Below the pieces are notes generated by a model, which was not told the origin of the DNA, did not search any database, and was given only the letters and a program-made list of their open reading frames with translations. A program made the position numbers and the translations under genes. Positions 1 through 5,976 of a stretch of DNA of 6,134 nt are shown piece after piece. Origin of the DNA: DATMNI01 sp035570275 (GTDB lineage Bacteria; Acidobacteriota; Terriglobia; Bryobacterales; Bryobacteraceae); the NCBI GenBank assembly GCA_035570275.1, contig DATMNI010000183.1, forward strand, positions 1 through 6,134. Reading direction: 5' to 3'. Numbering within the stretch: the stretch's first letter is position 1; the number at the start of each line of letters is the position of its first letter.

Positions 1-2
1 GC

Positions 3-104
3 GAGCGCTGCGAGGGGAATTGGATTCTGTTGACGGCCCGGAAGGATGGGGGATTCACGGTGGTGAATAGCCGGAATGGGTTCGAGAAGAAGTACGGGAA
101 GTAG
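3..104 (+). CDS. C-terminal end of an unidentified protein, possibly an MBL-fold hydrolase (5' end outside window)
   Basis: Reading from base 3, 33 codons stay open to a TAG at 102-104. The peptide begins ERCEGNWILL and ends in FTVVNSRNGFEKKYGK. The pattern Trp-Ile, then a Lys-Asp-Gly-Gly turn, then FTVxNxRNGF and a Lys/Tyr-rich tail looks like an edge beta-hairpin. From memory it resembles the C-terminal tail of acidobacterial metallo-beta-lactamase-fold proteins (ComEC-like hydrolases that end in FTVTN-RNGFSKTY-type sequence). That is a recollection, not a search result, and no catalytic motif of that fold lies inside the window. The other two plus-strand frames hit stops at about 33 and 70, so this is the best coding frame. 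The gene ends only a few bases before the higB relic, in the same orientation, which suggests a deletion brought the two together. Confidence 0.45.
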   Translation, partial: ERCEGNWILLTARKDGGFTVVNSRNGFEKKYGK

Positions 105-108
105 GCGA

Positions 109-205
109 GAGCCGCACGGCGCGGCGTTTGTGCACTATCGCAAACAGATCGTCTATATCAATAGAATCGGCGATCACGAGGAGCATGATCCAATGGGATC
201 TCTAA
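109..205 (+). pseudogene. higB: HigB/RelE-type toxin relic: C-terminal third only, with one frameshift
   Basis: The stretch encodes FVHYRKQIVYINRIGDHEEHD at 127-189. It matches the last two strands and the end of HigB/RelE-type mRNA interferases, whose usual pattern is [VI]-x-Y-x-x-x-x-[VI]-[VF]-[IV]-x-x-[IV]-x-x-H-x-E-[YH]-D. The first 60-70 residues of a normal 90-110-residue toxin are missing, because only a few bases separate this piece from the stop codon of the preceding gene. After HD at 184-189 the frame runs on without a stop into the antitoxin. Removing one C from the CC at 190-191 restores HDQWDL followed by TAA at 203-205, a normal HigB ending, 8 bp before the antitoxin ATG. With most of the RNase fold gone, the toxin must be inactive. 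Left border is approximate. The family call rests on the C-terminal pattern plus the adjacent higA. Confidence 0.6.
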
Positions 206-213
206 CCGCATCC

Positions 214-611
214 ATGGACCTGAAGCGCTACGGACGGCTGTTGGCTAAGGCCGTGCCGCGAGTGATCGCCACGGAAGAGGAGAACGAACGCGCGATTGAG
301 ATCGTTGAGTCTCTGATGGAAAAGGGCGAGGGCAAGATGTCACCTGAAGAGGACGCTCTCCCTGGACCTTCTGACGAAACCTGATTCGCGACTATGAAAC
401 TACGGCGTATCCTCCGCGGCGCAGGTCCAAGCCCCATGAGATGGTGGCCTTCCTATTGGAACAACGGGACCTGAAGCCGAACGCTCTCTGGCCGATCATT
501 GGGTCGAAGGGCAGAGTCTCCGAAATCCTGGCGGGAAAGCGCCCCATCAGCAAGGAGCAGGCAAAGAAGCTGGCGGAGTTCTTGCACGTCCGGGCAGACT
601 TGTTCCTCTGA
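214..611 (+). pseudogene. higA: HigA-type antitoxin with XRE helix-turn-helix, broken by two single-base insertions
   Basis: This is the antitoxin of a type II HigBA module; such proteins neutralise HigB and repress their own promoter through an XRE-family helix-turn-helix. Three frames must be joined to read it. ATG 214 runs to about 360 (MDLKRYGRLLAKAVP... then KMSPEEDAL). The next frame covers 362-379 (LDLLTK), and the third runs from 381 to TGA 609-611 (LIRDYETTAYPP... then the HTH). Removing one C from the CCC at 360-362 and one from the CC at 380-381 gives a continuous 131-residue protein, normal for the COG5499-type HigA family. The HTH covers about 441-605, with GRVSEILAGKR as the likely turn and recognition helix. 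As written, translation from 214 ends at TGA 382-384 without the DNA-binding domain. An in-frame ATG at 441 could give a 56-residue HTH-only peptide. True decay and base-calling errors cannot be told apart here. Confidence 0.75.
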
Positions 612-755
612 GCCGGAGCGCACGGGCATTCCCGGAAGTACGAGCGGCTTGCGCCGTATCCCGGCGCTCTGCCGTGGTCGCACCGGCATTCTTGACCGGC
701 ACAGCGCTTTTCGCCGAACCGCGCGTGCGCATACCAGTCCTCGGGCCGACTTGCC

Positions 756-784
756 GTGACCAGTTAGCTCACATATCCTATACT
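756..784 (+). promoter_or_regulatory. Candidate sigma-70-type promoter of the vapBC module
   Basis: GTGACC at 756-761 (4 of 6 to the TTGACA consensus) and TATACT at 779-784 (5 of 6 to TATAAT) are separated by 17 bp, 24 bases before the antitoxin ATG. The expected start of transcription near 790 would leave a very short leader holding the ribosome-binding site. The spacer is AT-richer than its surroundings. A small inverted repeat, GTGA 756-759 and TCAC 769-772, overlaps it and could be part of an operator, since VapBC modules normally autorepress; the arms are only 4 bp, so this is weak. The remainder of 612-755 shows no coding potential I can support. Confidence 0.4.
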
Positions 785-808
785 TGAGAAGAGAAGAAGG
801 AATCAGCC

Positions 809-1048
809 ATGATTGTGATTGAGCTTCCCGACGAACAGGCGGCAGCGCTGAAAGCGAGAGCGGCGGCGCAGGGTCTCAGTCTGGAGGCTTGGTTCAAGAA
901 GTTGGCGGAAGGGGAAACCCCTTCGCGGTCCAATAAACCCTTGAAATCGGCCTATGGACTGCTGGCCGAGTATGGCCCCGCTCCGTCCGCCGAGGAGATC
1001 GACGAGAACCGGCGCGACATGTTCCGCGGCTTCGGCGAAGACTCTTAA
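809..1048 (+). CDS. vapB: VapB-type antitoxin of a type II toxin-antitoxin pair
   Basis: This 79-residue protein is the antitoxin for the PIN-domain toxin encoded next to it. It should bind and block the toxin and repress the operon promoter. Residues 1-32 (MIVIELPDEQAAALKARAAA, then LSLEAWFKKL) show one beta-strand followed by two helices, as in ribbon-helix-helix DNA-binding antitoxins. After a polar linker, residues 48-79 contain AYGLLAEYGPAPSAEEIDEN and end in RRDMFRGFGEDS. An acidic and aromatic tail of this kind is typical of small VapB-like antitoxins that thread into the PIN groove. The start is well supported: AAGGA at 797-801 sits 7 bases before ATG 809. The stop TAA 1046-1048 is directly followed by the toxin ATG, giving tight translational coupling. 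The gene appears intact. The family call rests on the partner as much as on the sequence. Confidence 0.85.
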   Translation: MIVIELPDEQAAALKARAAAQGLSLEAWFKKLAEGETPSRSNKPLKSAYGLLAEYGPAPSAEEIDENRRDMFRGFGEDS

Positions 1049-1450
1049 ATGATCGCCGGAGTAGCCGACACCCACGCCGCGCTGTGGTATTTGTTCGGCG
1101 ACCCGCGCCTATCGGTTTCCGCGAAAGCCTTCATCGACCAGGCGGCCGGTTCTGGGCGCAAAATCGTTCTTTCGGTCATCAGCCTGGCCGAAATCCTTTA
1201 CCTGATCGAAAAGAATCGATTGCCCTTCGCGGCCTACGACAAGCTGCGTCAGGCCCTCGGCGTCGTTGACTACGTGATCGATGAATCGCCTTTGACGACC
1301 AGCATTATCGAAGCCATGAGGCAGGTTCCGCGCGCGGATGTTCCCGACATGCCTGACCGCCTCGTGGCGGCCACCGCCGTGTATTTCGGGGTGCCGGTCA
1401 TCAGCCGGGACAGCCGCATTCGCAGTTCCAACGTTCACACGGTCTGGTAG
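1049..1450 (+). CDS. vapC: VapC-type PIN-domain toxin (ribonuclease)
   Basis: This 133-residue protein is a PIN-domain endoribonuclease; VapC toxins cut tRNA or rRNA in a Mg2+/Mn2+-dependent way when the antitoxin is lost. The acidic catalytic set is complete: Asp7 in VADTHAALWYL, Glu48 in SVISLAEILYL, Asp103 in VPDMPDRLVAATA and Asp121 in VISRDSRIR. This order and spacing, together with the length, match the VapC family. The DTHALLW-like N-terminus and the P-x-D-R-x-x-AATA helix put it in the common chromosomal VapC group. ATG 1049 lies directly after the antitoxin stop and has no clear ribosome-binding site of its own, so translation probably depends on the antitoxin gene. The target RNA cannot be read from the sequence. 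The gene looks functional, unlike the higBA relic upstream. Confidence 0.92.
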   Translation: MIAGVADTHAALWYLFGDPRLSVSAKAFIDQAAGSGRKIVLSVISLAEILYLIEKNRLPFAAYDKLRQALGVVDYVIDESPLTTSIIEAMRQVPRADVPDMPDRLVAATAVYFGVPVISRDSRIRSSNVHTVW

Positions 1451-1521
1451 TTCCCGGCAGGCCGGGGGGACATTCCCCGCAGCGCTCGGTGCGCAGCCGG
1501 CTTCGTGTTAAGAGGCTCCAC
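1451..1521. other. Convergent intergenic gap with small GC-rich hairpins, possible weak terminator
   Basis: The plus-strand vapC and the minus-strand efflux operon end towards each other across these 71 bp. GGGGA 1466-1470 and TCCCC 1474-1478 can pair around a 3-base loop (alternatively CGGGG 1463-1467 with CCCCG 1475-1479). A second small pair, GCGC 1482-1485 and GCGC 1491-1494, lies just to the right. A bidirectional terminator would be expected here, but no T-run follows on either strand, so an intrinsic terminator is not shown. Confidence 0.3.
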
Positions 1522-4500
1522 CTACTCCTCTTCCATCGTCCTCTCCGGCGGCGGCAGCACGTCGTGGGGGCCGGCCACCCAGACGTAAAGCGTCGGCAAC
1601 AGGTAGACTCCCAGAATCAGCGCCGCTACCAGGCCGCCGACGATCACAATGGCAAAAGGCCGCTGGGAGTCCGAACCGATGCCGCGGGAGAGCGCGGCCG
1701 GCAGCAGCCCGATACTGGCTACCAGCATGGTCATCATGATGGGGCGCAGGCGCTGCACGGAGCCATCCACCGCGGCGTCCTCAATCGATTGGCCTACCGC
1801 GCGAAGCTGGTTGATGTACTCCAGCATGATGACGCCAGTCTGTACGGCCACGCCGAAAAGCGCCAGGAAGCCCACGCCGGAAGATACGCTGAAATGCGTG
1901 TGGGTCAGTAAGAGCGCCAACAGACCGCCAATCGGCGCCATGGCGACGTTGGCCAGAATCAGTACCACCCATTTGAACGACTTGAACATGGTGTAGAGGA
2001 TCATGCAGATCACCAGCATGGTCAACGGCACCACAATCGCCAGGCGCTTCTGCGACCGCTTCTGGCTTTCGTATTCGCCGGCCCAATCGATGTGGTACCC
2101 GGGCGGCAGCTTGACCTGCTTGTCCACTTTGCTCATGGCCTCTTCCACCGTGCTGCCCAGGTCGCGGACGGGCACGCTGTACTTGATGGCCACATAGCGC
2201 GAGTTGCCTTCCCGGTAGATCTCCGACGCGCCGTCTAACACATCCACCTTGCAAAGCTGTGCCAGGGCCACGCGCTCGCCGGATGGAGTGACCAGGCGGA
2301 TGTTCTCGATGGCCTCCCTGGTATCGCGGTAAGGCGTCTGGTAGCGCACCACCAGGTCGTACTTCTGTTCGCCCTGCAACACCTGGCTCACGGCCTTTCC
2401 GCCCACGGCGGTTTCGATGGCGTCCTGCACGTCGGCCACGTTGATGCCGAATCGCGCGGCCTTAGGGCGGTCCACCACGAACTGCAGGTTCGGCTGTCCG
2501 ATCACGCGAAACAGGCCGAGGTCGGCGACGCCCTGGACCGAACGTAGGACGCGGACGATCTCATCACCCTTTTCTTCCAGCGTCTTCAAATCCTCGCCAT
2601 AAATCTTGATGGCAAGCTGGCCTTTGACACCGCTCACGGCCTCTTCCATGTTGTCGGCAATGGGCTGGGAGAAGTTCCAGAGCGCGCCCGGAATCTTTTC
2701 CAGCTCGCGGTCCATGGCCGCCACCAGTTCATCCTTGTTCTGCTGGAATACGGGCCGCCACTGCTCCTTTGGCTTGAGGTCGATAAAGTACTCGGTGTTG
2801 AAGAACCCGGTGGTGTCGGTGCCGTCGTCCGGACGTCCGATCTGGCTGACCACCTGGGTGACCTCGGGAAACGACGCCAGTATCAGACGGGCCTGGTTCA
2901 TGACTCGAGTGCCTTCGGTGGGTCCGATGCTGGGCGCCAGAGTGGCGCGAGCCCAGATGGCGCCCTCGTCCAGATGCGGAAGGAATTCGGAGCCGATGAT
3001 GCCACTTGAGAGCAGCCAGTACGAGACGGCCAACGCGCCCATACATACCGCCACCGTCAGCCAGCGGAGCCGGATGGCGAGGTGCAACGTGCGGCGGTAA
3101 CCGGCGGTAATCCAGGTCATCAGCGGGTTGCGCCACTCCCGCACGTGGGGGCCGAAGACAAAGCTGGAGAGCACCGGCGCGATCAGCATCGAAAAGATCA
3201 GCGAGCCCAGAAGCGCGAATGAAACGGTCCAGGCCATGGGTTTGAACAAGCGGCCTTCCACGCGTTGCAGCGTGAAAATCGGCAGGTAGGCGGTGATGAT
3301 GATGCCGATGGAATAGAACACCGGCCGCTGGACTTCATGCGCCGCGTCACGAATGGAATCGAGCGCAGTGGCGGACTTCCGGGTGCGACCCAGGTATCCC
3401 ACGATGTTCTCCACCATCACCACCGCGCCTTCCACCACCATGCCGAAATCGAGGGCGCCGAGCGACAGCAGGTTCGCCGGAATATGGTTGAGGTTCAGGC
3501 AAATGGCGGCGAAGAGCAACGAAAAGGGAATGGTCAGGGCGACGATGAAGGCCCCGCGGGCGTTGCCGAGAAACAACAGGAGAATCAGCGCCACCAGCAC
3601 GATGCCTTCCACCAGGTTGTGGAGCACCGTGTGGGTGGTCAACTCCAGCAGCTTGCTGCGGTCCAGAAACGGAACCACTTTCACGCCCGGCGGCAGAATG
3701 TGCTCGTTGAGCTCCGTCACCTTTTCGTGGATAGCCACCAAGGTGGAATCGGCGTCGGCGCCTTTGCGCAGGAGCACGATGCCATAGACGGAATCGTCAT
3801 TGTCGATGACCTTGCCATCGTCGCGGTGGATGGCCTTGGCAATCTGGCCGAGGCGGATCCTGGGGCCCTGCGCCACCGTTCCGATGTCCTTAATGCGAAT
3901 CGGCGCGCCGGCCTGAGTTTTGATCACGGTCTCTTCGATATCGCCGACCGTGCGGACCAGGCCGAGGGCGCGCACGTTGATCTGCTGCAGGCCGGCTTCC
4001 ACAAAGCTGCCGCCGGCATTGACGTTGTTGCCGGCCAGTTGCTGCTCTACCTGGCCGATGTTCAGCCCGTAGGACACCAGCTTGTTGGGGTCGATCGCGA
4101 CTTGATACTCGCGCGTGATGCCGCCGAAGCTCACCACGTCCACCACGTTGGGAACGGATTTGAACTGTTTCTCGAGCGTCCAATCCTCCAGGGACTTGAG
4201 ATCCATCAGGTCGTACTGCGGATTGGTGTTCTTGAGGGTATACCAATAGATTTGGCCGACCGGGCTGAAGTCCGAGCCGATCTGCGGTTGCAAACCGCTT
4301 GGCAAATTGACCTGGGATAATCGTTCCAGAACCTTTTGACGGTTCCAGTCGTTGCTCGACTCGTCATCGAAAATCAGCATCAGGCTGGAGAGTCCGAACA
4401 ACGAGGTGGACCGCAAATGTTCCAGGTGCGGGATGCCATTCATAACAATTTCGAGCGGGATGGTGACTTGTTGCTCCACCTCCTCAGCGGCGCGGCCGGG

Positions 4501-4659
4501 CCACTGCGTGATCACCTGAACATAGTTGTTGGCGACATCGGGATACGCCTCCACAGGCAGGCTGTGAAAGGAAATGGCGCCCCATACCAGCAGCAGTACG
4601 GCCGCGGCGGTTACCAGAAAGCGGTTGTTGAGGGCGTAATCGACCAGTCCGCGAATCAT
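1522..4659 (-). CDS. czcA: Heavy-metal-type RND efflux pump (CzcA/CusA family inner-membrane transporter)
   Basis: This 1045-residue protein is the inner-membrane, proton-driven pump of a tripartite efflux system that moves metal cations or other toxic compounds from periplasm or membrane to the outside. The full RND plan is visible: TM1 about 13-33, a large periplasmic loop to about 340, TM2-TM6 about 345-503, TM7 about 531-551, a second periplasmic loop, and TM8-TM12 about 872-1028. TM4 carries LDFGMVVEGAVVMVEN (403-418), the heavy-metal-efflux signature. Asp404, Glu410 and Glu417 correspond to CzcA Asp402, Asp408 and Glu415, so the middle carboxylate is Glu instead of Asp. KEQWRP (631-636) is another family mark. 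The porter segment NMEEAVSGVKGQLAIKIYG (670-688) lacks the methionine expected in Cu(I)/Ag(I) exporters of the CusA type, which argues against copper/silver. ATG 4659 gives the normal MIRxLVxxALxNR start but has no strong ribosome-binding site. The gene symbol states the family, not a proven substrate. Confidence 0.95.
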   Translation of the reverse strand: MIRGLVDYALNNRFLVTAAAVLLLVWGAISFHSLPVEAYPDVANNYVQVITQWPGRAAEEVEQQVTIPLEIVMNGIPHLEHLRSTSLFGLSSLMLIFDDESSNDWNRQKVLERLSQVNLPSGLQPQIGSDFSPVGQIYWYTLKNTNPQYDLMDLKSLEDWTLEKQFKSVPNVVDVVSFGGITREYQVAIDPNKLVSYGLNIGQVEQQLAGNNVNAGGSFVEAGLQQINVRALGLVRTVGDIEETVIKTQAGAPIRIKDIGTVAQGPRIRLGQIAKAIHRDDGKVIDNDDSVYGIVLLRKGADADSTLVAIHEKVTELNEHILPPGVKVVPFLDRSKLLELTTHTVLHNLVEGIVLVALILLLFLGNARGAFIVALTIPFSLLFAAICLNLNHIPANLLSLGALDFGMVVEGAVVMVENIVGYLGRTRKSATALDSIRDAAHEVQRPVFYSIGIIITAYLPIFTLQRVEGRLFKPMAWTVSFALLGSLIFSMLIAPVLSSFVFGPHVREWRNPLMTWITAGYRRTLHLAIRLRWLTVAVCMGALAVSYWLLSSGIIGSEFLPHLDEGAIWARATLAPSIGPTEGTRVMNQARLILASFPEVTQVVSQIGRPDDGTDTTGFFNTEYFIDLKPKEQWRPVFQQNKDELVAAMDRELEKIPGALWNFSQPIADNMEEAVSGVKGQLAIKIYGEDLKTLEEKGDEIVRVLRSVQGVADLGLFRVIGQPNLQFVVDRPKAARFGINVADVQDAIETAVGGKAVSQVLQGEQKYDLVVRYQTPYRDTREAIENIRLVTPSGERVALAQLCKVDVLDGASEIYREGNSRYVAIKYSVPVRDLGSTVEEAMSKVDKQVKLPPGYHIDWAGEYESQKRSQKRLAIVVPLTMLVICMILYTMFKSFKWVVLILANVAMAPIGGLLALLLTHTHFSVSSGVGFLALFGVAVQTGVIMLEYINQLRAVGQSIEDAAVDGSVQRLRPIMMTMLVASIGLLPAALSRGIGSDSQRPFAIVIVGGLVAALILGVYLLPTLYVWVAGPHDVLPPPERTMEEE

Positions 4660-4679
4660 GTCAGTAAATTTCTGTGAGG

Positions 4680-4694
4680 CAGGTTGAAAACCTG
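4680..4694. repeat. Solitary short palindrome at the edge of the intergenic repeat cluster
   Basis: CAGGTT 4680-4685 and AACCTG 4689-4694 pair around the 3-base loop GAA. It has the same core as the CAGGTT/AACCTG palindromes of the inverted repeat that begins three bases further on. It looks like a third, truncated copy of that unit, placed 20 bp upstream of the pump gene's start codon and therefore in its translation-initiation region. Confidence 0.7.
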
Positions 4695-4696
4695 GA

Positions 4697-4826
4697 TGTG
4701 GGGCAGGTTGCTAACCTGCGGCGGATTGTTAATCCGCCTCCTGATGTGTGTACCAAGCCCGAGCAATCCCCTGCGGCCCCACCAGGCGGATTGCCAATCC
4801 GCCGCAGGTTGCCAACCTGCCCCACA
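4697..4826. repeat. BIME-like inverted repeat of nested palindromes between adaptor and pump genes
   Basis: The arms 4697-4738 and 4785-4826 are 42 bp each and are reverse complements at 38 of 42 positions. All four differences fall in the two hairpin loops. Each arm holds two palindromes: GCAGGTT-n3-AACCTGC (4703-4719 and 4804-4820) and GGCGGATT-n3-AATCCGCC (4720-4738 and 4785-4803). The centre (4739-4784) is 46 bp without clear structure. The right arm ends one base before the adaptor stop codon (TGA, 4828-4830), so the element fills the gap between the two minus-strand genes. On RNA it can fold either as four small hairpins or as one long hairpin. The arrangement resembles REP/BIME elements; similar short palindromes appear, to my knowledge, dispersed in Acidobacteriota and related genomes. 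It could slow transcription, protect mRNA ends or set adaptor-to-pump ratios; that is inference. Confidence 0.88.
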
Positions 4827-4827
4827 A

Positions 4828-5976
4828 TCATTGCTCCGCCGTATTCTGCAGGACCAGCGCGTTCGAAACCACGCGGTCGCCAGGTTTGAGGCCCGACAAG
4901 ACTTCCTGCAACTTCCCTGGAAGCATCTTCCCGGCCGTCACTCCCACGCGCTGGAAAGTCTTTTCTCCGGCCGGCGCATACACCCAGTCGCGGTCGTGAA
5001 GGTGCAGAACGGCCGATGCCGGCACCGCCGCCGTGGTCCGTCTGTCCTGGCCGTGGAAAGTCGCCGTCACGAACATGCCGAGGCGCATGTTACCGGGATT
5101 GTGTATTTCCAGCCGAACCTTGGCGGTGCGGATATTGGGGTCCATGATCGGGCCGATATTGGTCACGCGCGCCTGCAACACGCGGTCAGGGTATGCGTTC
5201 AGATGGATGTCCGCCATTTCGCCGATGCGCACATTGTGCAGATCGTTTTCGTAGACATCGCAGATCACCCAGATGTTGCTGAGGTCGGCAATCGTGAACA
5301 GATTGGGCGAATTGTCGAGCGTTTTCACTCCGCCCGACGCGGTGACGTTCTGTTCGGTGATCACGCCCGCAACCGGCGCTACGATATCGATCACCGAAGA
5401 CGGATGGTTCATGTCGGCGCCCAGGACTTTCAGCTTCTCGGTGGCGTTCTCCACGTCCACGCGAGCCTTGTCGGCAGTGTCCTGCGCCACCTCCAGTTCC
5501 TTGGCGGCAATGGCGCCTTTTCCGAAGAGCAGCCTGGCGCGGTCCAGTTGCGCTCGCACCAGCACTTCGTCCGTGTTGGCTTTGCGATAGTCCGCGAAGG
5601 CGCTGGAGATGTCCGAACTCTGCACACGCATCAGAAGCTGGCCCTTGGCGACGTCATCTCCCAGGCGCGCGCGTACCTCCACCACCCGGCCCGAGGCCAG
5701 CGAAATCACCGGCACCGTCCGCGACACATCGGCGGCCACCGTTCCGGTGACGTTCAACTCCGTCGAGCTGATGTGGGCAGTAGCGGCCGCCACCGGAAAC
5801 TGCTCGGGATGGTCCACCTTGACCAGGCTGGCGTCGGCTTCGTGCTCCACCTGCGCGGTCGGAGGCGCCTCGGCCTTCGCATCCGGCTGCCGGCCATTGG
5901 CGCCGCAACCAGCCAGCACCAGCCCGGCCAGCACCAGGCCGGCCGCCAGTACGAGCACGAGCCCCGTCAGTTTCAT
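4828..5976 (-). CDS. czcB: RND efflux periplasmic adaptor lipoprotein (membrane fusion protein, CzcB-like)
   Basis: This 382-residue adaptor links the inner-membrane pump to the outer-membrane channel. A hydrophobic signal peptide (1-23) ends in the lipobox LAGC, so Cys24 would be lipid-modified and anchor the protein in the inner membrane. Next comes a polar linker rich in Ala, Pro and acidic residues (25-58). The first lipoyl half (95-119, SGRVVEVRARLGDDVAKGQL) follows, then a helical hairpin (122-185), the second lipoyl half (197-230, IVAPVAGVITEQNV), a beta-barrel (232-305, including VYENDLHNVRIGEMADI) and a membrane-proximal domain (315-375). Length and order match the RND_mfp family. 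There is no extended His- or Met-rich metal-binding segment, so the metal is undefined. GAAGGT (5983-5988, minus strand) lies six bases before ATG 5976 and supports this start. The ATG overlaps the stop of a repeat-made mini-reading frame. The gene lies 24 bp behind the outer-membrane-factor gene and ahead of the pump gene in one operon. Confidence 0.93.
   Translation of the reverse strand: MKLTGLVLVLAAGLVLAGLVLAGCGANGRQPDAKAEAPPTAQVEHEADASLVKVDHPEQFPVAAATAHISSTELNVTGTVAADVSRTVPVISLASGRVVEVRARLGDDVAKGQLLMRVQSSDISSAFADYRKANTDEVLVRAQLDRARLLFGKGAIAAKELEVAQDTADKARVDVENATEKLKVLGADMNHPSSVIDIVAPVAGVITEQNVTASGGVKTLDNSPNLFTIADLSNIWVICDVYENDLHNVRIGEMADIHLNAYPDRVLQARVTNIGPIMDPNIRTAKVRLEIHNPGNMRLGMFVTATFHGQDRRTTAAVPASAVLHLHDRDWVYAPAGEKTFQRVGVTAGKMLPGKLQEVLSGLKPGDRVVSNALVLQNTAEQ
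5912..5941 (-). repeat. Two tandem 15-bp repeats inside the adaptor signal peptide
   Basis: Bases 5912-5926 and 5927-5941 are the same 15-mer with one C/G difference. On the coding strand they encode consecutive GLVLA blocks, giving AAGLVLAGLVLAGC at the end of the signal peptide. A more diverged third copy may follow to the right. In-frame gain or loss of a unit would lengthen or shorten the hydrophobic core by five residues without breaking the gene. Confidence 0.7.

Noticed and set aside
1..20. Similarity between 2-20 and the reverse complement of 1472-1488 (shared CGAGCGCTGCG and GGGAAT), as possible ends of an island
   Set aside because: Only 11 contiguous bases match before a gap, one copy is inside coding sequence, and such GC-rich matches are plausible by chance.
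453..689. Minus-strand and plus-strand small open frames around 450-760
   Set aside because: They overlap the HigA helix-turn-helix region or the non-coding stretch behind it, have Arg/Ser/Pro-rich low-information sequence and no supported ribosome-binding site.
756..772. CRP-like site GTGA-n9-TCAC
   Set aside because: The spacing is wrong for a CRP site (which has n6 between TGTGA and TCACA) and the arms are only 4 bp; mentioned only as a weak operator possibility.
751..779. Alternative promoter TTGCCG - 17 bp - TATCCT
   Set aside because: Both boxes match consensus at only 4 of 6 positions; the overlapping pair GTGACC/TATACT with the same spacing is better, so only that one is annotated.
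3265..4320. 351-residue open frame on the plus strand
   Set aside because: Antisense to the pump gene, with the same His/Gln/Arg-rich shadow composition; the minus-strand frame has clear RND motifs.
4680..4826. CRISPR-like array of repeats
   Set aside because: The repeats are short palindromes placed back to back and as one large inverted repeat, not direct repeats separated by unique spacers of constant length; no cas gene is present.
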